The notes under the pieces were generated by a model. That model saw only the letters and a program-made list of their open reading frames with translations, searched no databases and was not told the DNA's origin. Position numbers and translations under genes: made by a program. A DNA stretch of 64,000 nucleotides from Acidimicrobiales bacterium (GTDB taxonomy: Bacteria > Actinomycetota > Acidimicrobiia > Acidimicrobiales > DATDAH01): the NCBI GenBank assembly GCA_016794585.1, contig JAEUJM010000027.1:1-64000 (forward strand). The letters are read 5' to 3'. This document shows, in pieces, positions 7,591 to 15,689 of this stretch. Numbering within the stretch: position 1 is the stretch's first letter; each line of letters begins with the position of its first letter.

Positions 7591-8373
7591 CTATCGATGC
7601 TCCTCACGCTGCAACCGATGCCAGCGCGACTTGGCCGCCGAGACGGACAGCCCGGTCAGGGTGGCGATCTCTTGCCAGCTGTAGTTCTGCGCCCGGCAGA
7701 ACACCACGGCGCTGGTCGTTGGGTCGAGGGAGTTCAACATCTCACGAGCGTGCAGACGGAGCAGCACAGTGGCCTCCGGAGACTGGCTGAGGTAGCTAGA
7801 CCGGACGAGTTCGTCGGACAACTCAGCCACGTCCTGGTCGAGGCGAAGAGCTGCGTCATCATGAAGACGCTTCGCTTCGGGCAGCCACCGGCGCCAGACG
7901 TTTGGGAAGCGCACTAGGCACTGCCCTATGAAGAAGGTCGACAAGCTGGCGCCTCGGCCCGGATCCCACCGGCCCGGGATCAGGACGGAATCGCGAAAGT
8001 GTCGCAGCGCGATCGTGACCGTCTCCTTCGCCAGGTAGTCAGCGTCAAGCTGTCGTTGCCGCCGGTCGAACCGCTCGAGACGGAAGCCCTTGGCCTGGCA
8101 GCGCTCGAAGATGACACCGGTGCTGATCCAGGCACCGATCACCCGCACCCCGTAGCCGACGAGGCGCTCCGCGATCTTGTCCCAGTCTCGGCCCTGGTAG
8201 TTCGCCCACATTGCACGCTCGACTAGGCGCTTGTCGGCCTCCAGCTCGGCCAGACGTCGAGTGGCCTCGCTATCCGAGAACTCGGCCAGCCAGGCTCCCG
8301 GCACCGCTCTCGGACCGCGGTTCTCCGTTGTAGTGTCCGCTTCTTCGGGCTGCTCCTGCGAGGCGGGCTGCAT
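7591..8373 (-). CDS. Sigma-70-like factor (region 2 and region 4 helices)
   Basis: The protein is 260 aa. Residues around 125-160 (WDPGRGASLSTFFIGQCLVRF) match the conserved region 2 helix that contacts core polymerase and the -10 element. The C-terminus (YSWQEIATLTGLSVSAAKSRWHR) is a region 4 HTH as in ECF-type sigma factors. The long N-terminal extension and loose region 2 make it an unusual member, possibly a sigma-like regulator rather than a working sigma. It heads a same-strand series with the DUF2188, 49-aa, WHQHILD and HEPN genes. No anti-sigma gene is seen. Confidence 0.6.
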   Translation of the reverse strand: MQPASQEQPEEADTTTENRGPRAVPGAWLAEFSDSEATRRLAELEADKRLVERAMWANYQGRDWDKIAERLVGYGVRVIGAWISTGVIFERCQAKGFRLERFDRRQRQLDADYLAKETVTIALRHFRDSVLIPGRWDPGRGASLSTFFIGQCLVRFPNVWRRWLPEAKRLHDDAALRLDQDVAELSDELVRSSYLSQSPEATVLLRLHAREMLNSLDPTTSAVVFCRAQNYSWQEIATLTGLSVSAAKSRWHRLQREEHR

Positions 8374-8703
8374 CAGGCCGGGATCCTTCGGGACTCAGTG
8401 CCGAACAAGTCGACACGGAGACCCTCATAGGTGCCCCCCTGACGAAAATGTCGCGCGGGTCGCGGAATTTCTTGGAATCTCTTCGCCGAGGCAGTCGGAG
8501 ACAGCCCAGCGAAGCCGACGAGCGCCCAGTCGTACCTACGGAGGAGGCCGAAGTTGAAGAGCGTCGAGGCAGGACGCGCGCGCATCGGAGCCGAACAACC
8601 TCCACGATGAGGATCGAACTCACACCGCAGCCTGGTCACTGCGACATCATGCAGAACAGGTGTGACAGGTACCCGTCTGCGGGACGCGGCCATACCAGGC
8701 CCC
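8374..8703. other. Intergenic stretch, no gene recognised
   Basis: About 330 bp separate the sigma-like gene from the transposase fragment. No reading frame here has convincing codon use or homology on either strand. It should hold the promoter of the sigma-like gene, which reads leftward, but no promoter boxes were identified with confidence. It may be decayed mobile-element sequence. Confidence 0.5.
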
Positions 8704-8848
8704 AGCCGCCACCACATCGGCCGGCACCGACGGTCGACCCCGCCCCGACGGGAGCAGCTCCGCGAACATCTCCTCAGGGAACAAGCCGGCGGCGATACTC
8801 AGCCAACAACGCGTGCACCGTGCCCTCACCAATCACGTGGCTGCCCAA
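8704..8848 (-). pseudogene. IS1182-type transposase N-terminal remnant, frameshifted
   Basis: Read on the minus strand from about 8848, one frame gives GSHVIGEGTVHALLAEYRRRL. A single extra base then shifts the frame, and the next frame continues PEEMFAELLPSGRGRPSVP followed by ADVVA. Joined, these form the recognisable N-terminus of IS1182-family transposases, including the GRPSVP signature. The match ends near 8704 and the catalytic DDE part is absent, so this is a dead fragment of about 48 residues against roughly 450-500 in intact members. It lies 50 bp from the 3' end of tRNA-Ala, consistent with an insertion hotspot. Confidence 0.65.
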
Positions 8849-8898
8849 CGCCGCCGCTGGGTTCGTCCTCGAACGTCGGTTCGGGAGAGAACGATCAG

Positions 8899-8972
8899 TG
8901 GAGCTGATGGGACTCGAACCCACGACCCCCTGCTTGCAAAGCAGGTGCTCTAGCCAGCTGAGCTACAGCCCC
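8899..8972 (-). tRNA. tRNA-Ala (anticodon TGC)
   Basis: The 74-nt gene folds as a full cloverleaf. The acceptor stem GGGGCTG pairs with CAGCTCC (one G-T), the D arm is GCTC...GAGC, the anticodon stem CCTGC/GCAGG encloses the loop TTTGCAA with anticodon TGC, and the T arm GTGGG-TTCGAGT-CCCAT is standard. The discriminator is A and CCA is not encoded. Its 3' end faces the low-GC accessory region at lower coordinates, the classic arrangement for island insertion at a tRNA gene. Confidence 0.97.
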
Positions 8973-9026
8973 GAAGGGGGGCCAGCCTAACGGGGGCGCC
9001 GGCGGGCGCCCGATCCATACTGGGGC

Positions 9027-10253
9027 GTGGACCTCCTGCGCCGGCCGACCCGACTGCTCGCCCTCCTGCTCCTCGGCGGGGTGCTGGCGGGTGCGGTCGC
9101 CGCCTGCGGCAGCGACGACGACGGCGCCGCCCCGGAGAGCGATACGGCCACAACGAGCTCGTCCACCAGCACGACCGCCGCCGCCGTCGTGCCCTTCGAG
9201 AACCCCTACGCCGGCTACACCTCCGACGTCTACGCCGACGACACGCACTGGCTGTGCCGGCCCGACCTGACCGACGACGCCTGCGACCAGGACCTCACCG
9301 CCACCGAGGTCGCCCCCGACGGGACGCTCACCGAGGTGCCCTTCGTGCCCGCAGAGGATCCGGCCTTCGACTGCTTCTACGTGTACCCGACCCTCGACTA
9401 CTCGGCCGAGCCGGGCAACCACCCCTTCGACGAGCCCAACCCGCTCGTGCCCTACACCACCCAGTTCCAGGCGGCTCGCTTCGGCTCGCTCTGCGATCTC
9501 TACGTGCCCCTCTACCGCCAGGCCACCATCGCCAGCTACCCCCGCCGGGGCGACGACGTGGACGACCTGTTCGACGTCGAGCCGTTCGCCGTCGCCTATG
9601 CCGATGTGCTCGACGCCTTCAAGACCTACATGGCCACCTGGAACGGGGACCGCCCCCTCGTCCTGCTCGGCCACTCCCAGGGCACCCACCACCTCATCCG
9701 CCTGCTCCAAGAGGAGTTCGACGACTCGCCGGCGATGCGCGGACAGCTCGTCTCGGCGCTGCTCGTCGGTCCCACCGGGCGCCTCCGTGTCCCCGAGGGC
9801 GAGGTGGTCGGCGGCACTTTCGAGAACATCCCGCTCTGCACCTCGGCCACCGAGACCGGCTGCGCCGTCGGCTTCGACTCCTACGCCGCCGACGAGCCGC
9901 CCGAGCGTGTCGATCCCGTCGAGGACGGCACCGTCCGCGCCTGCGTGAACCCCACGCAGCTGGTCGACGGCGACGATCGCCTCGAGGCGGGCTACTTCGG
10001 GGTGTCGGTGCCCGGCGTCACGACCGCGACCGAGGTGATCCCCGACCACTACACCGCGACGTGCGCCGAGACCGACGAGGGTCAGGTCTACCTCGCCATA
10101 GCGGCCGCCCCGGCGCCCGGCGACACCCGGGACATCGACCACATCGGGGCCACCGCCGAGGACGCCGACTCGCTCCACACCGCCGACTACAACTTCAGCC
10201 TCGGCGACCTGCTCCTCCTCGTCGAGTCCCAGGCGGCCGCCCACCAGGACTGA
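9027..10253 (+). CDS. DUF3089 alpha/beta-hydrolase lipoprotein
   Basis: The protein is 408 aa from a GTG start. The N-terminus is a lipoprotein signal (LLALLLLGGVLAGAVAACGSD) with lipobox Cys near residue 27, followed by a Ser/Thr/Ala linker, so it is exported and anchored on the outer face of the membrane. The body carries CFYVYPTLDY and the nucleophile elbow LLGHSQGTHHLIRLLQEE around residue 213, typical of the DUF3089 group of esterase-like hydrolases. A conserved DHY near residue 340 and IDHIGA near 372 are candidate acid and His positions. The substrate is unknown. It is the first chromosomal gene after the tRNA and stands alone. Confidence 0.8.
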   Translation: MDLLRRPTRLLALLLLGGVLAGAVAACGSDDDGAAPESDTATTSSSTSTTAAAVVPFENPYAGYTSDVYADDTHWLCRPDLTDDACDQDLTATEVAPDGTLTEVPFVPAEDPAFDCFYVYPTLDYSAEPGNHPFDEPNPLVPYTTQFQAARFGSLCDLYVPLYRQATIASYPRRGDDVDDLFDVEPFAVAYADVLDAFKTYMATWNGDRPLVLLGHSQGTHHLIRLLQEEFDDSPAMRGQLVSALLVGPTGRLRVPEGEVVGGTFENIPLCTSATETGCAVGFDSYAADEPPERVDPVEDGTVRACVNPTQLVDGDDRLEAGYFGVSVPGVTTATEVIPDHYTATCAETDEGQVYLAIAAAPAPGDTRDIDHIGATAEDADSLHTADYNFSLGDLLLLVESQAAAHQD

Positions 10254-10359
10254 CCGTGGGACCTCGGCCCCACGAGGTCGGGACCTGTGGCCCTGCTGCG
10301 AGGGGGAAGGCCTCGGTCAACCTCAGGGGACGCTGCCTGCGAGCCCGAGAGGATCCACG

Positions 10360-10515
10360 ATGACCGCCGCCGAGTTCTTCGACCACCTGGCCACCCGTCC
10401 CGAGAGCCGGGACCTCGCCGCCGAGCTGATGAGCGCCTGGGTCGGGGCGCGGCCCCTGCGCACGGCCGAGACCGCTGAGATCCAGCCGGTCTCGTGCGAA
10501 CGGCAGGCGTCGTGA
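10360..10515 (+). CDS. Small hypothetical protein, 51 aa
   Basis: An ATG at 10360 with a GAGAGGATCC ribosome site opens a 51-codon frame that stops at TGA 10513-10515. The product is helical and charged: EFFDHLATRPESRDLAAELM, then SAWVGARPLRTAETAEI. The stop overlaps a GTG start of the next frame as GTGA, supporting both as real coupled genes. No family is recognised. Confidence 0.45.
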   Translation: MTAAEFFDHLATRPESRDLAAELMSAWVGARPLRTAETAEIQPVSCERQAS

Positions 10516-10820
10516 TCGCGGGTCTGCGGCGACGGGCCGAGCGGGACCACGACGCCATCCTCGGTGCGGTGGACGCCTCCCTCCAGGACCTGCCGCCCCG
10601 CCGGCAGCTCACCGGCGACGAGGCCTACCGGGTGCTGTTCGACCTCGACACCTTCCTGGCCGAGCTCGCCGCCGGCAGCGAGGACGAGCGCACCTCTGAG
10701 GCCCGTGCGGTCGTCGCCGAGAGCCTGCGGTCGCTCGACGGGTGGACGGTCGTGGACCGCGGCCGGGTCGAGGACCCGCTCCTCGACGTCCGCAACCTGG
10801 TGGCGCCCGCCAACCGCTGA
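10512..10820 (+). CDS. Hypothetical helical protein
   Basis: The protein is about 102 aa when started at the GTG that overlaps the previous stop; a GTG at 10494 would add six residues. It is hydrophilic and helical, with AERDHDAILGAVDASLQDLP and DEAYRVLFDLDTFLAELAAG. It has no membrane segment, signal or catalytic motif. It forms a two-gene unit with the 51-aa protein, upstream of a convergent gene. Its function is unknown. Confidence 0.5.
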   Translation: MIAGLRRRAERDHDAILGAVDASLQDLPPRRQLTGDEAYRVLFDLDTFLAELAAGSEDERTSEARAVVAESLRSLDGWTVVDRGRVEDPLLDVRNLVAPANR

Positions 10821-10831
10821 GGCCGGCGGCG

Positions 10832-11488
10832 TCAGTCGCGGTTCTGCCACGTGCAGACGCAGGCCTCGTTGCCGTCGGCGTCGGCGAGGATCCACCACGA
10901 GGGCGCGAAGGCGTCGCTGACCAGCCGGCCGCCGGCGGCCAGCGCCGCGTCCCGGCGAGCCTCGGCCTCGTCGTGGGGGACGATCACGTCGAGGTGCATC
11001 CGGTCGCGTTCGGTGCGGGGCTCGTCCATCTGCTGGAACCACATCGTCGGCCCGGTGCCCCGGGGGTCGACCAGCTCGTCCTTGCGCCGGCGGTAGCCGA
11101 GGATGGCCTCCCAGAAGGGCCGGATGCGCTCGGCGTCCATCGTGTCGATGGCGATCTCGAGCACCTGCACCGCGTGGGGCTCGGGGGTGGCGCCCGCCTC
11201 CTCGGCCAGCTGGGAGATGGTGCGGGCCAGTGCGATGTCAGCGTCGGACAGGCCGCCGATGGCGTGGGTGGTGAGCGCGACGTGCACGCGCCCCGGGTAG
11301 CGCAGGTCGACGTCGGGGTGGTGGTCGGCGGCGTCGGCCGCCTCGGCGATGGCCTGCACGAGGGCGGCACCGGCCGAGAACCCGGGGGCCACGAAGTCCC
11401 CGTGGAGGGCGTAGACGAGCACCCGCCAGTCGCCCAGGGTCGGGTCGGCGGCGATCTCGGCCGGCGTCACGGGGGTGTAGGAGGCCAT
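10832..11488 (-). CDS. Pterin-4a-carbinolamine dehydratase fused to a glyoxalase-like domain
   Basis: The protein is 218 aa from ATG 11488; a longer reading adds a basic leader. Residues 20-100 resemble pterin-4a-carbinolamine dehydratase: the HHPDVDLRYPGRVHVALTTHAIGGL signature with its conserved His pair, followed by DADIALARTI. Residues 110-218 form a VOC/glyoxalase-like half (VLEIAIDTMDAERIRPFWEAILGY, then DVIVPHDEAEAR and SWWILADADGNEACVC). Fusions of these two small domains are common in actinobacteria. The dehydratase half would recycle the pterin cofactor of aromatic hydroxylases, but the true substrate here is unproven. It reads toward 10,820 and is separated from ctaF by a hairpin. 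Confidence 0.75.
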   Translation of the reverse strand: MASYTPVTPAEIAADPTLGDWRVLVYALHGDFVAPGFSAGAALVQAIAEAADAADHHPDVDLRYPGRVHVALTTHAIGGLSDADIALARTISQLAEEAGATPEPHAVQVLEIAIDTMDAERIRPFWEAILGYRRRKDELVDPRGTGPTMWFQQMDEPRTERDRMHLDVIVPHDEAEARRDAALAAGGRLVSDAFAPSWWILADADGNEACVCTWQNRD

Positions 11489-11554
11489 GGTTCCAGTCAA
11501 CCACCCACCCGGCCGGCGCCGCCGGGGCACCGTCGTCCGAGCCATGCCATACCC

Positions 11555-11591
11555 GAGGCAATAGCGCGCGCAGAGCGCGCGCTATTGCCTC
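11555..11591 (-). terminator. Perfect 17-bp hairpin after ctaF
   Basis: Two perfectly complementary 17-nt arms (11555-11571 and 11575-11591) enclose a 3-nt loop. It lies 20 bp past the ctaF stop on the minus strand and before the next gene. No T-run follows, as is usual for actinobacterial intrinsic terminators. The minus strand has CCGTTC just before the stem, a flank shared with the hairpins near 14657, 39745 and 59097. Confidence 0.6.
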
Positions 11592-11611
11592 GAGAACGGA
11601 GCTCGACCGGG

Positions 11612-12028
11612 TCAGCGCCGGCGGCCCTCGACCACGAAGCCGACGACGCTGCGCAGCAGGAGGATCACGCCGGCCACCAGCACCCAGCTGCCCACCGCGA
11701 AGCCGGCCAGCACCAGCACGCCGCCCGTGCCGATGCCCACCGGCCAGAGCGACTGCTCGGGAAGGTAGAGCTGGTTGGGGATCTCGCCCTCCTCCTGGGC
11801 CTCGATCGAGGCCTGGACCGGACGGGCGTGGCGCAGCAGGTAGACGGCGTAGGTGAACGACAGGATCGTCGACCCGAAGAGCAGGACGATGCCGGCCGCC
11901 TCGCCGCCGGTCGAGGCGTAGAGCGTGCCGATCACGAGAAAGACGAGGCCGATCCCACCGAAGACGTGGGTCTCGTGCGGCCAGGCCTTGATGCGGTCCA
12001 CGACGCTGGCAGACGAGGAGGTGGTCAC
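11612..12028 (-). CDS. ctaF: Cytochrome c oxidase subunit IV, actinobacterial type
   Basis: The protein is 138 aa. The GTG at 12028 overlaps the ctaD stop as GTGA, fixing the start. It has paired membrane helices near residues 20-63 ([20 protein letters not shown], then [19 protein letters not shown]) and a second pair near the C-terminus ([19 protein letters not shown], then ILLLRSV), the layout of the small actinobacterial subunit IV. It is a structural subunit of the aa3-type terminal oxidase and is not catalytic. It is the last gene of ctaC-ctaD-ctaF and is followed by a strong hairpin. Confidence 0.85.
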   Translation of the reverse strand: MTTSSSASVVDRIKAWPHETHVFGGIGLVFLVIGTLYASTGGEAAGIVLLFGSTILSFTYAVYLLRHARPVQASIEAQEEGEIPNQLYLPEQSLWPVGIGTGGVLVLAGFAVGSWVLVAGVILLLRSVVGFVVEGRRR

Positions 12029-13824
12029 GTCGACGCTCCCGCGCCGCCGGGCGGATCTCCGGCATCGCCCGCCGCCCCACCGCCGCCCTGATCGGCGCTC
12101 GCCGCCGCGCCCACGGGCCGGCGCTCGTCGCGGTGGCCGACGGCCGGGTTGTCGGGGTGGTTGAGGTCCCACACCGGCCGCTCGGAGCGGATGGGCGGCA
12201 GGGCATCGAAGTTGTGGGGCGGCGGCGGCGACGTCGTCGCCCACTCGAGGGTGTGGGCGTCCCACGGGTTGGCCATCCCCTCGACCTCCGGGGCGGCCGG
12301 CCGGCGCAGGGTGCGCCACACGTTCCAGAGGAAGGGCAGGGTCGACAGGCCCAGCAGGGCCGAGCCCACCGACGACAGCTGGTTCATGAAGGTGAAGCCG
12401 GCGTCGGGGCTGTAGTCGGCCACCCGGCGGGGCATGCCGGCGAGGCCGAGCAGGTGCTGCACGAAGAAGGTGAGGTTGAAGCCGACGAACATCAGCCAGA
12501 ACTGCGCCTTGCCCAGCCTCTCGGAGAGGCGCCGGCCCGTGAACTTGGGGAACCAGTAGAAGATTGCCGCGTACACCGCGAACACCGAGCCGCCCATGAG
12601 CACGTAGTGGAAGTGGGCCACCACGAAGTACGAGTCGCTCAGGTGGAAGTCGATGGGCGGCGACGCCAGCATCGGGCCGGTCAGCCCGCCGATCAGGAAC
12701 AGCAGCAGGAAGCCGACGGCGAAGAGCATGGCGGTGTCGAACGTGATGGACCCGCCCCACATCGTCCCGATCCAGTTGAAGAACTTCACCCCGGTGGGCA
12801 CGGCGATGAGCATGGTGATGCCGGCGAAGAAGGGCAGCACCACCGCGCCGGTCACGAACATGTGGTGGGCCCAGACGCCCATCGACAGGCCGGCGATGGC
12901 GAGGGTGGCGAAGACGAGGCCCTTGTACCCGAACACGGGCCGGCGGCTGAACACCGCGATCACCTCGGTCACCACCCCGAAGTAGGGCAGGGCGAGGATG
13001 TACACCTCGGGGTGCCCGAAGAACCAGAACAGGTGCTGCCAGAGCAGGGCGTCGCCGCCGGCGTTCACGTCGAAGATGTGCCCGCCGTAGTGGCGGTCGG
13101 CGAAGAGCATCACCGCGGCGGCGGTCAGCACCGGGAAGGCCAGCAGCACGAGCAGGCTCGTCACCAGCATGTTCCAGGTGAAGATGGGCATCCGGAACAT
13201 GGTCATGCGGCGGGCCCGCAGGGTGATCACCGTGGTGATGATGTTGACCGAGGTGAGGATGCCCGACAGCCCGGTGAGGGCCACGCCGGCGATCCAGAGG
13301 TCGCCGCCGAGGCCGGGGGAGCGGACCGGGTCCGACAGCGGGGTGTAGGCGAACCAGCCGAACGACGCCGGACCGTTGGCGGTGAGGAAGCCCGAGCACA
13401 TGACGAGCCCGCCACCCAGGAAGAACCAGTACGAGACCAGGTTCAGGCGGGGGAAGGCCATGTCCTTCGCCCCGATCTGCAGCGGCACGATGTAGTTGGC
13501 CAGACCGAAGGCGAAGGGCCCCACGAACAGGAACAACATGATGCTGCCGTGCATCGTGAACAGCTCGTTGTAGTTGTCCGTGTTGACGACCTGCTGGCCC
13601 GGCTCGAAGAGCTCGGCCCGGATGATCAGGGCCATGAGCCCGCTCGCGAGGAAGAACAGGTAGGCCGTGACCATGTAGCTGAGGCCGATGGTCTTGTGGT
13701 CGGTGCTGGTCACCCACGCCAGCAGGCCGGTGGGGCGCCCCCGATGGGACGCGGGCGGCGGCGTCGGCACATCCCGGCCGGGGTCGGACGGCGGCGTCGT
13801 GGGTGGGTCGGCGGTGAGGGTCAC
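12025..13824 (-). CDS. ctaD: Cytochrome c oxidase subunit I
   Basis: The protein is 599 aa. The GTG at 13824 overlaps the ctaC stop. This subunit reduces O2 to water at the heme a3-CuB centre and pumps protons. Ligand motifs are all visible: [10 protein letters not shown] (low-spin heme), [10 protein letters not shown] (CuB His and the cross-linked Tyr), WAHHMFVTG (CuB His pair) and VVAHFHYVL (both heme irons). Twelve membrane helices are expected and the hydrophobic pattern agrees. The first 35 residues are a Pro/Asp-rich cytosolic leader and the C-terminus is also extended. It is coupled by 4-nt overlaps to both neighbours. Confidence 0.97.
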   Translation of the reverse strand: MTLTADPPTTPPSDPGRDVPTPPPASHRGRPTGLLAWVTSTDHKTIGLSYMVTAYLFFLASGLMALIIRAELFEPGQQVVNTDNYNELFTMHGSIMLFLFVGPFAFGLANYIVPLQIGAKDMAFPRLNLVSYWFFLGGGLVMCSGFLTANGPASFGWFAYTPLSDPVRSPGLGGDLWIAGVALTGLSGILTSVNIITTVITLRARRMTMFRMPIFTWNMLVTSLLVLLAFPVLTAAAVMLFADRHYGGHIFDVNAGGDALLWQHLFWFFGHPEVYILALPYFGVVTEVIAVFSRRPVFGYKGLVFATLAIAGLSMGVWAHHMFVTGAVVLPFFAGITMLIAVPTGVKFFNWIGTMWGGSITFDTAMLFAVGFLLLFLIGGLTGPMLASPPIDFHLSDSYFVVAHFHYVLMGGSVFAVYAAIFYWFPKFTGRRLSERLGKAQFWLMFVGFNLTFFVQHLLGLAGMPRRVADYSPDAGFTFMNQLSSVGSALLGLSTLPFLWNVWRTLRRPAAPEVEGMANPWDAHTLEWATTSPPPPHNFDALPPIRSERPVWDLNHPDNPAVGHRDERRPVGAAASADQGGGGAAGDAGDPPGGAGAST

Positions 13825-14597
13825 GAGCCGCCCCCCGGCCCATCTCCGGGCGCTGTGGCCTGCTGCTCGGCCACCCAGGCGTCGAACTCGTCGGCGGGCA
13901 CGGCCCGCACGGTGAAGTCCATCTTCCAGTGGTCGAGGCCGCAGTACTCGGCGCAGCGGCCCACCCATTCGCCCGGCTCGGTGATCTCCATGTCCACCTC
14001 GTTGTCGACGCCGGGGATGAGGTCGCGCTTCTGGAGGAACTCGGGCACCCAGAACGAGTGGTTCACGTCGTCGGCCACGAGGTCGAAGCGGATGGTGCGC
14101 CCCACCGGCAGGACCAGCTCGGGGGTCACCTCCGCGCTGCCGCCCACGTCGATCTGCTCGTCCACGTAGAGGAACTGCCATTGCCACTGGAACCCGACCA
14201 CCTGGACGGTGAGGTCGGGGTCGGGGTCGGTGCGGGTGATCCGGTTCTCGCCGATCACCGTGAAGGCGAACAGGAAGCCCACGATGATGATGGGGATCAC
14301 CGTGTACGCCACCTCGAGGGGCACCTGGTACTGGTACTGGCTGGGCACCTTGGTGGGGTCGTCGCCCTTGCGTCGGCGGTAGCGGAGGGCGGCGTAGATG
14401 ATCAGTCCGTAGACGAGCAGGCCGATCACCGCGGCGGTGATCAGGAAGCCCTTCCACAGCGTCGTGAACTCGGCGCCCTGCTCGGTGACGGCCTCGGGGG
14501 CGCCGAGGTTGCCCGAGCATCCGGCGAGCACGAGGGCCAGGACGGCGACGAGTGCCACCCGGGTCCCGCGGCGCCCGGAGCCCCCTCCCGTCCTCAC
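13821..14597 (-). CDS. ctaC: Cytochrome c oxidase subunit II
   Basis: The protein is 258 aa from a GTG start. A lipoprotein-type signal ends at LVLAGCSG (Cys about residue 27). Two membrane helices follow ([20 protein letters not shown] and [20 protein letters not shown]), then the outer CuA cupredoxin domain. The aromatic FQWQWQF electron entry site and the CuA ligands in [14 protein letters not shown] are intact, with the upstream His in [10 protein letters not shown]. It takes electrons from cytochrome c or the bc complex and passes them to CtaD. It is the first gene of ctaC-ctaD-ctaF. Confidence 0.97.
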   Translation of the reverse strand: MRTGGGSGRRGTRVALVAVLALVLAGCSGNLGAPEAVTEQGAEFTTLWKGFLITAAVIGLLVYGLIIYAALRYRRRKGDDPTKVPSQYQYQVPLEVAYTVIPIIIVGFLFAFTVIGENRITRTDPDPDLTVQVVGFQWQWQFLYVDEQIDVGGSAEVTPELVLPVGRTIRFDLVADDVNHSFWVPEFLQKRDLIPGVDNEVDMEITEPGEWVGRCAEYCGLDHWKMDFTVRAVPADEFDAWVAEQQATAPGDGPGGGS

Positions 14598-14656
14598 CCC
14601 GCCGACCTTAGGTGCTGGCCGCGGCGCCGGGCGGGCCTTCCTCCCCCCAGATCCCC

Positions 14657-14706
14657 GTTCCGGGTACGCGTATGTGTTCTCCAGAACACATACGCGTACC
14701 CAGAAC
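14657..14706 (-). terminator. 24-bp-arm hairpin between the SecD-like gene and ctaC
   Basis: Arms 14657-14680 and 14683-14706 are complementary over 24 positions with one mismatch and a 2-nt loop, making an almost perfect palindrome. It lies 22 bp beyond the stop of the leftward SecD-like gene and 60 bp before ctaC. The outer ends (GTTCCGGGTAC and its partner) recur in degenerate form near 59097. It reads best as a U-less intrinsic terminator, though a protein-binding palindrome upstream of ctaC is possible. Confidence 0.6.
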
Positions 14707-14727
14707 GAGTGGAGCGGGCGGTCCGGG

Positions 14728-15621
14728 TCAGTCGGTGAACTCGAGGCCGCGGGGGAGGGGGGCGGTGGTGAGGGCGGCCACGAGGGAGTTGGCTTCCTCC
14801 TCGTCGATGTCGCCGCTGATCTGGATGTCGACGCGGGTGAACTCCTCGTCCTTGACCCGGGGTGCCATCAGCACCACCCGGTCCAAGGCGATGCCGGCGA
14901 GGCCGGAGTCGCACGGTGACTCGCGCCGCTTGCAGGCGCCGGCCATCTCGTTGAAGGCATCGATGCCATCGAAGGTGAGCACGAGGTCCACGGCGTAGTC
15001 GTCGTCGCGGTCCCCGTCCTGGTCGGGTGCGTTGACGGTGACCGTGGCGCGTTCGACGGCGGCGTTGGTGACGCCTCCCGGGGCGAGCGCGTAGCAGGCG
15101 ACGATCTCGCCTTCGTCCTCGCCCGTCGTGGCGAGCTCGGGGTAGAGCGCGTCGTCGTCGGCGCCCTGGGCGGTCGGCGGGTCCTCGCACTGGCGGACCC
15201 CGGGCTGGCGGCGCACCGGGCGGATCTCGAGGCGTCCGGGCTCGGCCAGCAACTCCTCGATGGCCGGTCGGGCCAAGGGGCCGTCGCCGGGGTCGACGCG
15301 CACACCGGCGCCCTCGGGCACCCCGAACGCGGCCGTGTGGCCGGCGGCCGCCAGCCGGAGCTCGATGGCGTCGGCCAGCTCGGTCAGGTCGACGCCGCTG
15401 TTCTCGCCGGCCGAGACCACGAACGTGCCGTCCGGCACTGGCTCCGGGGACTCCGGCTCGACCGGCGCCTCGAGCACCGGCTCCGCCGCCGCCACCGTGG
15501 TGGTGGTGGGTGGTGGGGTCGAGGCGTCGCCGCCACCCCGCAGCTCGACGAAGGCGGCGATCAGCACGATCACCGGGAAGGTGCCCACCATCACCTTCCA
15601 CGCCGGCCACTGCCGGTTCAT
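14728..15621 (-). CDS. SecD P1-head-like exported protein
   Basis: The protein is about 297 aa. ATG 15621 is chosen because the membrane anchor (WPAWKVMVGTFPVIVLIAAFVEL) follows directly. A Thr/Pro linker leads to an outer domain. Its second half (GRLEIRPV, ALYPELA, YALAPGG, then VDIQISGDIDEEEANSLVAAL and PLPRGLEF) resembles the P1 head region of the protein-export factor SecD. The six-helix membrane part of SecD is absent, so it cannot be a working SecD and may be a binding domain reused for another purpose. It stands alone between ctaC and a divergent cyclase fusion. Confidence 0.5.
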   Translation of the reverse strand: MNRQWPAWKVMVGTFPVIVLIAAFVELRGGGDASTPPPTTTTVAAAEPVLEAPVEPESPEPVPDGTFVVSAGENSGVDLTELADAIELRLAAAGHTAAFGVPEGAGVRVDPGDGPLARPAIEELLAEPGRLEIRPVRRQPGVRQCEDPPTAQGADDDALYPELATTGEDEGEIVACYALAPGGVTNAAVERATVTVNAPDQDGDRDDDYAVDLVLTFDGIDAFNEMAGACKRRESPCDSGLAGIALDRVVLMAPRVKDEEFTRVDIQISGDIDEEEANSLVAALTTAPLPRGLEFTD

Positions 15622-15689
15622 CGCCCGCCCGCCTGGCACCGCATGGCGCCACGGTACCTGCGCCGGCGGCCTGGCCTAGCGTGCGGCCC

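Noticed and set aside
8590-8660. Possible second tRNA-like end (GATCGAACTCAC) near 8604
   Set aside because: No acceptor, D or anticodon stems can be formed around it.
8448-8990. Open frame ending in a LEPTTPCLQSRC-like tail on the plus strand
   Set aside because: The tail is the tRNA-Ala gene read as antisense protein, a common false gene; the rest has no homology.
11555-11591. Hairpin considered as an IS terminal repeat
   Set aside because: Both arms are adjacent with a 3-nt loop and follow a gene end, so a terminator explains it.
12133-14169. Very long open frame (678 codons) antisense to ctaD and ctaC
   Set aside because: It is a high-GC shadow: the opposite strand encodes clear oxidase subunits, and the product is His/Glu/Gly-rich low-complexity sequence.
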